20,589 nt of DNA from JBCCCJ01 sp039029315 (lineage in GTDB: Bacteria; Bacteroidota; Bacteroidia; J057), in assembly GCA_039029315.1 (NCBI GenBank), contig JBCCGK010000159.1, positions 1 through 20,589 of the forward strand, written 5' to 3'. The position numbers and the translations under genes were made by a program. Under the pieces are notes generated by a model, which was not told the DNA's origin, ran no database searches, and was given only the letters and a program-made list of their open reading frames with translations. Of this stretch, positions 8,301 to 15,094 are shown piece after piece (within the stretch, counting starts at the first letter, position 1; each line of letters opens with the position of its first letter).

Positions 8301-11071
8301 CCATCCAACAAAATAGCCCTGTACAAGTGGGGACTGATACTGACTGGGCGATGTTGTCAGCATTTAGTGCACATGTAGTTGCCCTAAAAAATGATGGGAC
8401 CTTATGGGCATGGGGAAGGAATAATGATGGCCAAATGGGGAACGGCACTACGGGCGCTTTTCAAAGTAGCATTTTGCAAATCGGAAGTGATACAGATTGG
8501 ATCAGTGTGGCAGCAGGGGGTACTCACGCAATGGCCATAAAAAGCAATGGTACATTATGGGTTTGGGGAAGCGGTACGCATGGTCAGTTGGGACTTGGTG
8601 CTACCATACAGCAAACCACCCCTTTACAAATCGGAAGTGATACGGATTGGATGAGCCTTTCGGCAAATTCACAATCAAGCTATGGGATCAAAAGTAATGG
8701 TACCTTATGGGCTTGGGGAAGGAATACGAATGGGGAATTGGGGATTGGATCTACGACTTCCCAAAGCAGTCCCACACAAGTCGGAACAGATACGGATTGG
8801 ACCGAGGTTTCTGGAGGCCTGTTCCATTTGATCGCACGCAAGACAGATGGCACCCTCTGGGCCGCAGGGGAGGATAACTCTGGTCGATTGGGAATTGGTT
8901 CGCCAGCCGGAAATCAAACGAGTCCTGTACAAATCGGGACAGACACTGATTGGATCGCGATTGCCAAAGGGCAGGGTGTCCATAATTTGGCTGTAAAATC
9001 CGCTGACAATCTCTGGGCTTGGGGAGGCAATAGTTTTGGACAAGTGGGAGATGGTACAAGCAATAATAACGTACTTGCACCTATTGACCTATCGATCACT
9101 CTCGCTTCAAGCGGTTCTGGTTCTGGCGGCTCTCTTGTCATCACCCAAAGCCCTGCTCCTGGTACGCCTTTGGCAGTGGGTGCCAATACCATTACCCTTT
9201 CTACGGTAGACGGTTCTGGCAATACAGCTAGCTGTCAGGTCGTGGTAACGGTTGAAGACAATGAGCTTCCCACAGTTGTAACTCAGGATATCACTGTTCA
9301 GCTCGATGCAGCAGGAGCAGCAAGCATTACTGCCGCTCAGATCGACAACGGATCTTCTGATCCTTGTGGCATCGCCAGTACTTCACTGGACATCACAAGC
9401 TTTGATTGTAGCAATGTCGGTTCACCCGTAACTGTTACCCTGACCGTAACCGATGTCAATGGCAACAGCAATAGCGGGACGGCTACCGTAACCGTCGAAG
9501 ACAATGTTTTACCGACTGTTCTTACCCAGGACATCAGCGTTCAACTCGATGCTGCTGGAAATGCAAGCATCACGCCCGCACAGATCGACAATGGTTCTTC
9601 CGACAATTGTGCGATTGACACCCGAGTCCTGGACATCAGCAGCTTTGACTGTAATGATGTTGCGCTCTCTCCCATTACCGTAAGCCTGACTGTAACCGAT
9701 GTCAATGGCAACTCTGCCGCTCAGACTGCGCTGGTAACCGTACTTGATGATCCGATCATCAGCGTAACAGGTCAGGCGACTTATCCAAGCGTGGCAGCAC
9801 CTGTGATTCCAGGCGTGATCTGGGATCTGGCTGGAGATGATGGTCCGCTGACGCAGACAGCCCCTTCAGTAGGCAATCCTGGACCTTATGGTTTTGACTT
9901 CCTGCTCTCTCCTTGTGGCTCCACCAATGACCTGGGGGCGGACAAAATCGATGATGCAGCGACCAACAATGGAGTAGACATTGCAGATGCTTTCGGAATC
10001 GTGCAGCACATTTTACAAATCAATGCACTCACCGATCCGTACAAAATCATCGCAGCAGATGTCAATGCGAACCAGAACATCAACATCTTTGATGCTTTCC
10101 AGATCCTTCAGAAGCTGGTGGGTACCAGACAGTATTTCACCAATCCAGTTACTGGTATAGAGGATGCGATCTGGACGTTCATTCCTTCCGACTACACCTT
10201 CCCCAACCCTGCTGCACCTTATGGCTTCCCCACACGGCGAGACTTTATAAGCCCTACGGCAGATGCAGCCAATCAGGACTTTGTCGGTGTGAAATTGGGA
10301 GATGTGAATCAGGACTGGAATCCAGCTGCTTTGCGTACACCGGCGCCTGCTGACTCCTTCTACTTTGAGATGGGACAAGGTTTGAATTCCCTCACAGCTG
10401 GGAGCAGAATCAGCATTCCTGTCCGTGTCAAGGACTTCAACGCGATTACAGGCTATCAGCTGACCATGACATGGGATGCACAGGTCTTGCGCTTGACAGG
10501 CATCACAGATGGTGCACTGCAAGGGGTATACAATGATGACATGGCAGCAAATGGCTATCTCTCCGCAGCCTGGGTAGACTTTGGCGGACAGTCGGTGAGC
10601 CTGAAAAATGGAGACACTGCTTTTGAGTTGGAGTTCGACGTAATTGGAGAAGCGGGTATGGAGGCTCGATTTGAGATCAATTCTGATGCCACGCCAGTCA
10701 AAGCATTTGATATGACTGGAGAGCGATTGGGCATTGGTTTCAGCTCAAGCAGCATGACCATCGGCGGAACCACCAGTATTGATCGTTGGGAACTGAAAGG
10801 TTACAGCCTGCTACAGAATGTCCCCAACCCATTCAGTACATCCACACACCTGATCTTCTCATTGGGACAGAGAGAGGAAGTAGATCTTACTATCTACGAT
10901 GTGAGAGGGCAGTTGATCCAGCGATTTGATGGCAAATACCCAACAGGTGAGCATCAGATCGAGTGGAATGGTAGGAATGAGAAGGGCATGGAAGTAGCGC
11001 AGGGAATATATATCGTTCGTATACAAGCCGGTGGCTTCTCTTCTGCGATTCGCATCCAGAAGATGAACTAG
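2360..11071 (+). CDS. Giant T9SS-secreted surface protein: cohesin-like, HYR/HYR-like repeats, three RCC1 propellers nested in HYR domains, dockerin-like, cohesin-like, T9SS sorting domain
   Basis: A 2903-aa predicted cell-surface protein. The ATG at 2360 is preferred over a TTG at 2327 because it gives a normal signal peptide (basic RR, then AVFYLFLGLFTTLSLAVG, cleavage near residues 40-48). Order of domains (approximate residues): cohesin-like 48-189; Ig-like 191-295; HYR 296-383; HYR-like repeat 384-462; then three modules, each an HYR N-half, a seven-bladed RCC1-type propeller, the HYR C-half and two or three HYR-like repeats of 80-81 aa (463-1153, 1154-1851, 1852-2464). After these come a dockerin-like region 2527-2584 with the loop DVNANQNINIFD and the trailing GDVNQDW, a second cohesin-like domain 2668-2804, and a T9SS type A sorting domain 2811-2903 (VPNPFSTSTHLIF, IYDVRGQ, GIYIVR). 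Blades carry the RCC1 hallmark DGTLWAWGRNxxGQLGxG, 21 in total. The role is inferred as adhesion or ligand display; no catalytic motif is seen. An intrinsic terminator follows. Confidence 0.93.
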   Translation: MNLRKSTASSGWRNSTPRRCTHAVFYLFLGLFTTLSLAVGYSSPTTNANGLQLVVGDGDSGPNNTISVPVTVLNFTGIATFQGTISFDDAALTYSSATSPLTNMFFGASGQGGVPNDAVTFLWYEPSLSTLTLTDGDTIAMLEFTVNSGATTGFSDIVLDGSITPLAYATDPNSGSQSTPTVDPGGVDIDADAPTVDVISIISDNANDTELATVGNEISLSFTTSETPDQTPVVDILEGGAASVSLSGSGVSYTATKDVAIGGDGTVTFSIQIQDEWGNSSTATATTDGSFVIVDTEVPTITCPNPITQDTDAGECYATVNFADAVGDDNLVSQGYGVTVTRTGGPASGSQFNVGATTITYTVTDAAGNTNFCNFNITVEDNEAPTVLTQDITVSLDANGDASITAAQIDNGSSDACGVASTSLDITSFGCGDLGTVTVSLTVTDVNGNSASNTAVVTVEDNIAPSIVCPAPQTIDTDAGICTAAAPDLTGLATVDDNCGSGSLGLNTNNIATGYHHTLFIEDDGSLWSTGYNSHGQLGLGFSSTSNPTATQIGTDTDWAYVDGGEYHSFALKTDGTLWAWGRGVYGNLGISGNQHLAPVQVGTDTDWVSVSCANYNTLALKSDGSLWAWGYNNYGQVGNGSTTNQHSPIQLGTATDWVAVQTGDATSMALKSDGTLWAWGYNGQGQLGIGSNTHQNTPVQVGSDTDWESISSGYTANYGIKSNGTLWAWGRNNFGQLGIGSTADQNSPAQVGTDSDWAEISGGSGYAKALKSNGTLWSWGRGSNGRLGNGTTSGNVTSPAQIGTDTDWAALSRSQGAGSHAFALKSNNNVYGWGRNNFGQMGNGTTADVSSPIALGLTTTPGGPGSSFVITQSPAPGTPLALGANTITLSTVDGSGNPASCTVVVTVEDNEAPTVVTQGITVQLDANGDASITAAQIDNGSSDACGIASTSLDITSFDCSNIAAPVTVTLTVTDVNGNSSTGTAVVTVQDNVAPTVLTQDITVQLDAAGAASIAAAQIDNGSSDACGIASSSLDISSFDCNDVGNPVTVTLTVTDIHGNSDSETAVVTVEDNVLPTVVTQDITVQLDANGAASITAAQIDNGSSDACGVASTSLDITSFGCADLGTVVVTLTVTDVNGNSNTGTATVTVEDNIAPTIVCPAPQTIDTDAGLCTAAAPDLTVLTTATDNCGGPGGGSGAIHINQIATGFQHSYFLKDDGTLWSTGRNHAGQLGNGSSGTSVSTATQIGTDTDWASVSAGEHQGFALKTDGSLWVWGRNAFGELGVPGTQQLNPVQIGTDTDWVSISCKTYNTLAVKSDGTLWAWGYNLYGSVGNGTNTNQHTPLQIGTDTDWASASTGSSLSLVLKSDGSLWAWGRNDFGQLGIGSTVNQNVPVQVGSATDWESISCGTYASYAIKSDGSLWSWGRNDFGELGIGSTIDQSSPVQVGTDTDWAQVSGGLDHVSARKTDGTLWSWGKGSNGRLGNGTISGNVSSPGQIGTDTDWDVLSEGEGSFSFAVKSNTNVYGWGRNHQGQLGIGTTIDASSPTALGMTITPGGSAGSGGSGGPLVITQSPAPGTPLALGANTITLSTVDGSGNAASCQVVVTVEDNEAPTVVTQDITVQLDANGDASITAAQIDNGSSDACGIASTSLDISTFDCNNVAAPVTVTLTVTDVNGNSSTGTAVVTVQDNVAPTVLTQDITVQLDAAGVASITAAQIDNGSSDACGIASSSLDISSFDCNDVGNPVTVTLTVTDVNGNSDSETAVVTVEDNVLPTVVTQDITVQLDANGAASITAAQIDNGSSDACGVASTSLDITSFGCADLGTVTVTLTVTDVNGNSNTGTATVTVEDNIAPTIVCPAPQTIDTDAGLCTAAAPDLTVLTTATDNCGGSGGNEASKIATGSEFSLLIKDDGSLWAVGRNHFGQLGIGSTADQHSPVQVGTDMDWASVEAGGDNSYALKTDGTLWAWGRNQAHALGIGNTIQQNSPVQVGTDTDWAMLSAFSAHVVALKNDGTLWAWGRNNDGQMGNGTTGAFQSSILQIGSDTDWISVAAGGTHAMAIKSNGTLWVWGSGTHGQLGLGATIQQTTPLQIGSDTDWMSLSANSQSSYGIKSNGTLWAWGRNTNGELGIGSTTSQSSPTQVGTDTDWTEVSGGLFHLIARKTDGTLWAAGEDNSGRLGIGSPAGNQTSPVQIGTDTDWIAIAKGQGVHNLAVKSADNLWAWGGNSFGQVGDGTSNNNVLAPIDLSITLASSGSGSGGSLVITQSPAPGTPLAVGANTITLSTVDGSGNTASCQVVVTVEDNELPTVVTQDITVQLDAAGAASITAAQIDNGSSDPCGIASTSLDITSFDCSNVGSPVTVTLTVTDVNGNSNSGTATVTVEDNVLPTVLTQDISVQLDAAGNASITPAQIDNGSSDNCAIDTRVLDISSFDCNDVALSPITVSLTVTDVNGNSAAQTALVTVLDDPIISVTGQATYPSVAAPVIPGVIWDLAGDDGPLTQTAPSVGNPGPYGFDFLLSPCGSTNDLGADKIDDAATNNGVDIADAFGIVQHILQINALTDPYKIIAADVNANQNINIFDAFQILQKLVGTRQYFTNPVTGIEDAIWTFIPSDYTFPNPAAPYGFPTRRDFISPTADAANQDFVGVKLGDVNQDWNPAALRTPAPADSFYFEMGQGLNSLTAGSRISIPVRVKDFNAITGYQLTMTWDAQVLRLTGITDGALQGVYNDDMAANGYLSAAWVDFGGQSVSLKNGDTAFELEFDVIGEAGMEARFEINSDATPVKAFDMTGERLGIGFSSSSMTIGGTTSIDRWELKGYSLLQNVPNPFSTSTHLIFSLGQREEVDLTIYDVRGQLIQRFDGKYPTGEHQIEWNGRNEKGMEVAQGIYIVRIQAGGFSSAIRIQKMN
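3746..5818 (+). repeat. Tandem module 1: split HYR with RCC1 propeller A, then three HYR-like repeats
   Basis: The HYR N-half (IVCPAPQTIDTDAG to DNCG) is interrupted at about 3870 by a Gly/Ser linker and a propeller whose seven blades run to about 4940. The HYR resumes with ITQSPAPGTPLALGANTITL and closes with the ASCTVVVTVEDN strand at 5092. Three HYR-like repeats follow at 5093-5335, 5336-5578 and 5579-5818 (81, 81 and 80 codons). Each has the pattern PTVxTQxITVQLDAxGxASI, then IDNGSSDACG, then VTLTVTDxxGN. Confidence 0.85.
5819..7912 (+). repeat. Tandem module 2: split HYR with RCC1 propeller B, then three HYR-like repeats
   Basis: Same layout as module 1. The period from module 2 to module 3 is exactly 2094 bp (698 codons). 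The propeller spans roughly 5950-7015 and is set off by glycine-rich linkers on both sides (GGPGGGSG before; GGSAGSGGSGG after). The HYR-like repeats lie at 7187-7429, 7430-7672 and 7673-7912. Positions 7626-7728 are identical, by hand reading, to 5532-5634 in module 1. Confidence 0.85.
7913..9751 (+). repeat. Tandem module 3: split HYR with RCC1 propeller C, then two HYR-like repeats
   Basis: The HYR N-half is nearly identical to that of module 2. The propeller (about 8046-9105) has seven blades but differs more from A and B than they do from each other: one blade has GRNQAHALG in place of the GQLG turn, and another reads GTLWAAGEDNSGRLG. The HYR C-half ends at 9262. Only two HYR-like repeats follow (9263-9505 and 9506-9751), the last being the most divergent (SSDNCAIDTRVLDISSF). 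Confidence 0.83.
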
Positions 11072-11136
11072 GAGGCCAAAGCCTTCTGGCTAGAAGCAGA
11101 GAGGCAGCTGTCTTCTGTGGCCAAGCGGATACCAGT

Positions 11137-11171
11137 GATCAGGATCTGCATGGGTAGATCCTGATCTTTTT
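11137..11171 (+). terminator. Intrinsic terminator after the giant gene
   Basis: GATCAGGATCT (11137-11147) pairs perfectly with AGATCCTGATC (11156-11166) over 11 bp with an 8-base loop, directly followed by TTTTT (11167-11171). It sits 66 bp after the stop codon. This argues that the second surface-protein gene is transcribed separately. Confidence 0.9.
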
Positions 11172-11265
11172 CCCTCTGTTTAAGACATGCGTATGATTCG
11201 ATTTTCGGAAGAAACTTACCATTCAAAACAGATATTCTGCCGCTCAGAACATTTAAAGTAAAAAA

Positions 11266-11297
11266 ATTGTGCCTCGAGGATCATTCCTCCATTTTTG
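11266..11297 (+). promoter_or_regulatory. Candidate Bacteroidota promoter for the second surface-protein gene
   Basis: ATTG at 11266-11269 (-33-like), a 20-bp spacer, and CATTTTTG at 11290-11297 (-7-like, consensus TAnnTTTG). The spacer length equals that of the two outward sites near 20337 and 20468. It would give a leader of about 85 nt to the ATG at 11391. The first base of each element deviates from consensus. Confidence 0.5.
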
Positions 11298-11390
11298 GCA
11301 CATCCAATTGGAACTCACCTTGTCTGCGAGAGGATTCTCTTCTCCATGATTTTTTCTGTCTGATACCCTTTATTTTCAAAATACATGTTC

Positions 11391-13838
11391 ATGAAAAATA
11401 TATGTTTTTCTCTCCTATTTGTCATGTTGATCATAGGAGGGAAACTCAGCTCGCATGCCCAAACGATGAGCTTTACAGTTGGATCGGATACAGGTGCTGT
11501 TGGAGATACCGTTTTTGTTCCGATTACTGTAGATAATTTTACAGCCATCAGTGGATATCAAGGGACTTTACGCTGGGATTCGACCATTCTTGATTTTATT
11601 GATATTACCAGTCCTAGTCCAGGGATCAATAATATTTTTGGAAACCCAGGCCAGGGATTGATCCCCCTCGATGCAGCCACCTTTAGCTGGATCAATTTCA
11701 GTGGGGGAACAACCACACTTCCAGCAGGAACGGAAGTGATTCGCCTTTGTTTTGAAATCAAACCGAGCGCAGCCTCCGGCACGACCCCTGTGGTCATGGA
11801 CAGTTCTGTGACCAATCTGGCCTATCTAGCCAATGCTGTCTTGCAAGCTCCCATTGTCAATCAAGGTTCGGTGACAGTTCAGACCTGTGTTTCTCCTTTT
11901 GACGCGGGCTTCCTGTTTGTGTCTTCTGTTTGTGAAAATGGATTCAATCCGCAGGCCCTTATCACAGGAGATTTGGGAGGCACCTTTTCGGTGGACAATG
12001 GAGCAAGTATCAATAGCATTACAGGTGTTCTGGATTTGAGTAGTACTGCACCTGGTACGACTTATTCTGTTAGCTATACGGTAGGGGCGACCTCCGCTTG
12101 TCCAGCAATTTCAACACTGATGGTCCAGATCTTGGCAGCAGATGACGCTTCTTTTATCATGCCTGATACAGCCTGTACCAATGCAGGCAATCCGATTGCA
12201 GTTGTCACAGGGCAAAGTGGCGGTTTCTTTTTTGTGAATAATGGCGCCTCCATCGATGCCTATACGGGAGAGTTAGATCTGGCGAGCACATTCCCAGGCT
12301 CTAGCTATCTCATCAGTTATCAAACCAATGGTACCTGTCCTTCCATCATGAGTCAGCCCTTGTTCGTTCAAGACTCCAGTGATGCCTCATTCCAGTATCC
12401 GGATACGGTTTGTCCAGGCAGTCCGAATCCCCTGGCCATCATAACGGGTAATCAGGGGGGAACATTCAGTGTGTTCCCAAGCGCAACAATCAATGCTGCT
12501 ACTGGTGAGTTGGACATGAATTCAGTGGTAGTCGGAACTCCCTATACGGTGAGCTATAGTTTGAATGATGATTGCCAAAGCAGCTCACAAGTTCAGTTTC
12601 TGGTAGAAGATATGATTCCCCCTGATTCGGCTTTTCTCCCTGATATTGTAGAAGAATGTAGCGCAACCGTAACAGTTCCTTTGACCATCGACAATTGTGC
12701 AGGATTCATTCAAGGCACAACTACTGACCCTCTGACCTACAATGCTCAGGGAACCTATGCAGTAAGCTGGACCTTTGATGATGGCAATGGCAATCAGACA
12801 ATCATGCAGCAAACAGTCATCGTACAGGATGTCACCCCGCCTTCCGTCCAATGCCAGGATATCACGATCCAACTGGATGCAAGTGGACTGGCGGTTATCA
12901 CCCCGGCTCAACTGGATAATGGAAGTGCAGATGCTTGTGGACTCTTTAGTCTGGAACTGGGACAGGATAGCTTCTCCACAGCTGATGTGGGAGCCAATAT
13001 GGTCAGTCTGATTGCCACAGATATCAATGGAAACAGTGATAGCTGTTTTGCAATGGTTACCGTGATGGCCGATCAGGGACCTTTGGCCATTTGTCAGGAT
13101 CTGACGATGTATCTGGACTCTTCTGGCTTTGCTTTTGTGATTCCTGAAGAATTGGATGGCGGTTCAACCGTTGCTTTCGGAACACCCCTCTTATCAGCAA
13201 ACCGAGACAGCCTGGGATGTGGAGATGTGGGCACGCAGATGGTGATGTTATTTGTAGAAGACAGCAATGGGGTGGTCGATTCCTGTGAGGCTCAACTTAC
13301 CGTGTTGGATACAATTGCGCCTGTCGTGCTGTGCCTGGATCTGACAATCGTTTTGGATTCAAGCGGTCAGGCAGTGCTAGACCCAGCTATGATTGATGCA
13401 GGTTCCATGGATGCCTGCGGAATCATGATGATGACGCTGAGTCAGGATACCTTTGGGACAGCTGATATTGGCACACAAAGTATCTCATTGACCGTGATAG
13501 ATAATAATGGCAACAGCAATAGTTGCGAAGCGATGGTAACAGTGGAGCGGAGTACAGGGATTTGGGATCTTTTCTCTTCTGCTTCAGAGAAGACCATTAA
13601 GCTGTATCCAAATCCAGTACAAGATCAGCTCATGGTAGAATGGGACAGCAAGAGGAATGGTCCCGTATCTGTCGAAATTATGAATCAATTGGGACAGATC
13701 CTGCATCGTGAAGACAAGATCAAAGATCGTCCTATCTTTCAGACAAATCTCTCAGTAGGACACCTGCCAGCAGGAACATATATCGTTCGGATCATTCATG
13801 AACACGGCATCAGCCATGCCAAAATGATCAAACAATAA
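11391..13838 (+). CDS. T9SS-secreted surface protein: cohesin-like, Ig-like, HYR and HYR-like repeats, T9SS sorting domain
   Basis: 815 aa. The ATG at 11391 gives a clean signal peptide (MKNICFSLLFVMLIIGGKLS, cleavage likely after SHA or SHAQ); an in-frame ATG two codons earlier (11385) is also possible. Domains (approximate residues): cohesin-like 25-164; three Ig-like repeats of about 80 aa (165-250, 251-327, 328-406), each with the pattern 'GGTFSVxxGASINxxTGELDL'; an HYR domain 407-480 (PDIVEECSATVTVP, DNCAG, WTFDDGNGN); three HYR-like repeats 481-722 (QDITIQLDASG, NGSADACG, DINGNS); and a T9SS type A sorting domain 735-815 (LYPNPVQDQLMVEW, PAGTYIVRI). The cohesin-like part resembles the N-terminal one of the giant protein (FGNPGQGLIPLDAATFSW against FGASGQGGVPNDAVTFLW), so the two probably share an ancestor and a surface role. 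No enzymatic motif is seen; function as adhesin or scaffold is inference. Confidence 0.9.
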   Translation: MKNICFSLLFVMLIIGGKLSSHAQTMSFTVGSDTGAVGDTVFVPITVDNFTAISGYQGTLRWDSTILDFIDITSPSPGINNIFGNPGQGLIPLDAATFSWINFSGGTTTLPAGTEVIRLCFEIKPSAASGTTPVVMDSSVTNLAYLANAVLQAPIVNQGSVTVQTCVSPFDAGFLFVSSVCENGFNPQALITGDLGGTFSVDNGASINSITGVLDLSSTAPGTTYSVSYTVGATSACPAISTLMVQILAADDASFIMPDTACTNAGNPIAVVTGQSGGFFFVNNGASIDAYTGELDLASTFPGSSYLISYQTNGTCPSIMSQPLFVQDSSDASFQYPDTVCPGSPNPLAIITGNQGGTFSVFPSATINAATGELDMNSVVVGTPYTVSYSLNDDCQSSSQVQFLVEDMIPPDSAFLPDIVEECSATVTVPLTIDNCAGFIQGTTTDPLTYNAQGTYAVSWTFDDGNGNQTIMQQTVIVQDVTPPSVQCQDITIQLDASGLAVITPAQLDNGSADACGLFSLELGQDSFSTADVGANMVSLIATDINGNSDSCFAMVTVMADQGPLAICQDLTMYLDSSGFAFVIPEELDGGSTVAFGTPLLSANRDSLGCGDVGTQMVMLFVEDSNGVVDSCEAQLTVLDTIAPVVLCLDLTIVLDSSGQAVLDPAMIDAGSMDACGIMMMTLSQDTFGTADIGTQSISLTVIDNNGNSNSCEAMVTVERSTGIWDLFSSASEKTIKLYPNPVQDQLMVEWDSKRNGPVSVEIMNQLGQILHREDKIKDRPIFQTNLSVGHLPAGTYIVRIIHEHGISHAKMIKQ

Positions 13839-13864
13839 AGAAGAAAGTAGTTGGACAGGGTCTT

Positions 13865-13912
13865 GGAAATAAGGGGCAATATGACCTAAATGATGAAAAT
13901 CCCCTTATTTCC
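13865..13912. terminator. Bidirectional hairpin between convergent genes
   Basis: GGAAATAAGGGG (13865-13876) and CCCCTTATTTCC (13901-13912) form a perfect 12-bp stem with a 24-base loop. It lies in the 93-bp gap between the stop of the second surface gene and the end of the convergent oxygenase gene. The loop is long and the following T-run is weak in both directions (TCTATTCC on plus, AAGACCC on minus), but the position fits a shared terminator. Confidence 0.65.
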
Positions 13913-13931
13913 TCTATTCCCCTTTCTCCCA

Positions 13932-14744
13932 TTAAACCCAATAAGTAAGCGGCTCATGCTGCCCATAGTATCCAACAAAACAGGCCATGCTCAGACGGGT
14001 GCCATAGCTGGGACGAACCGAATGAACTTTGCTGGATTGCATGAGAATCAATTCTCCTGTTTGAGGGCGCAAAGTAGCAGCCTTGGGAGGAAGAAGAGAT
14101 CGATCCATAAAGTCATGATGGCCAGTACAGAGTTCTTCAAACTCTTGTTGAGTGGGTTGAAAATCCCACAGGTCCAACTCCCCGCCCTCATCAGGTACTT
14201 GCAGGTAGATATTCGCAGCCAATTGAGTCAGCTGTTGAGCGGCCCGAGGAGAGTCCGGGACATCATTTTGCAACAGATCATAATGGGGAGGAAGCCCACT
14301 GTCTTTCCCCGCTTCAAACAAGCGCACAATCCCTTGTTGCATCGGAAATCCATGTAGATTTTCGACCTGGGCCCCATGAGGCCAAAGCTCGTGCAACTGC
14401 TCGTGCAATTGGGTAAGCGGATTGGTGAGTGGATAGCAAATCAGACTAAGCTTTTTCATCGAATCCCTGGCATCCTTATAGTATCGATGCAGATACTCAG
14501 GTTGATTTTCTGTCTCAAAAAGACTCATTCCTATCCGATGGATTTGCATGTCTTTGGCCATTCTATATGGTCCAAATAAGGGCAATCCCTGAAAGGAAGC
14601 AAGCAATTGAAGACAGTGCTCCGGGGCGTAGAAAAGAGGAATTCTGAGTGCTAATAATTCTCCAGTGAGGAGTGCTTGTAGATCTTGATACTGAAGACTG
14701 TTCTGGGTTAATATCCCTTCCTGAAGGGACGAATTTGGTAGCAT
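13932..14744 (-). CDS. 2-oxoglutarate/Fe(II)-dependent oxygenase
   Basis: 270 aa, cytoplasmic, with no signal peptide. The C-terminal half carries a cupin-fold iron site: HYD at residues 154-156 (PPHYDLLQNDVP), the distal His241 and the 2-oxoglutarate-binding Arg250 (KVHSVRPSYGTRLS). Between them lies the core strand NIYLQVPDEGGELDLWDFQP. Such enzymes couple 2-oxoglutarate decarboxylation to hydroxylation of a substrate, often a free amino acid or a small molecule. The sequence around the motifs resembles the group related to BesD-type amino-acid halogenases, but the Asp of HxD is kept. Halogenases replace it with Gly or Ala to make room for chloride, so hydroxylation is more likely. The substrate is unknown. 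The gene follows susD at 350 bp on the same strand, too far to assume one operon. Confidence 0.8.
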   Translation of the reverse strand: MLPNSSLQEGILTQNSLQYQDLQALLTGELLALRIPLFYAPEHCLQLLASFQGLPLFGPYRMAKDMQIHRIGMSLFETENQPEYLHRYYKDARDSMKKLSLICYPLTNPLTQLHEQLHELWPHGAQVENLHGFPMQQGIVRLFEAGKDSGLPPHYDLLQNDVPDSPRAAQQLTQLAANIYLQVPDEGGELDLWDFQPTQQEFEELCTGHHDFMDRSLLPPKAATLRPQTGELILMQSSKVHSVRPSYGTRLSMACFVGYYGQHEPLTYWV

Positions 14745-15094
14745 GATTGTGGAATTAAGAGCAAGGCGAAAAAATGTGTGAAAAATGTTAGGGCGGGCGA
14801 AAAAATTCTATGACATTAAATAGTTTATTTTCGAGATGTTTTTCAAGCCGCTTTTAGTCTTTTCTTTGGAAATTATTACAGGTCAATTTCTCTGATTTGT
14901 CAGACGGTGGGAGATAGGCCATTTTGCGCAAATGGCCAAATTTCTTTCCCTGGATTGAATAGGTGTGTAAAAATGACTCAATAGACACTAACTGATTCAT
15001 ACCCAGGGGGACAAATGATGATAAAACCTTACCTGTGAAAGACTATTTTTTTTCAATTTCGACAACAATCATGCTATTCTGTTGAGATTTCTTG
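14745..15094. other. Intergenic stretch between oxygenase and susD-like gene
   Basis: 350 bp without a supported gene. It should hold the oxygenase promoter and the end of the susCD-like transcript, but no clear TAnnTTTG element and no poly-T hairpin on the minus strand was found. The one clear structure is the palindrome at 14917-14937. Confidence 0.4.
14917..14937. promoter_or_regulatory. Perfect 8-bp palindrome with 5-base loop
   Basis: GGCCATTT (14917-14924), TGCGC, AAATGGCC (14930-14937). It is not followed by T-runs on either strand, so an operator for a dimeric regulator of the oxygenase gene (start 172 bp away) is as likely as an RNA hairpin. Which of these it is cannot be told from one site. 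Confidence 0.35.

Noticed and set aside
13890..14357. 155-codon plus-strand frame
   Set aside because: It begins in the terminator hairpin and runs antisense to the oxygenase gene, whose catalytic motifs are clear.
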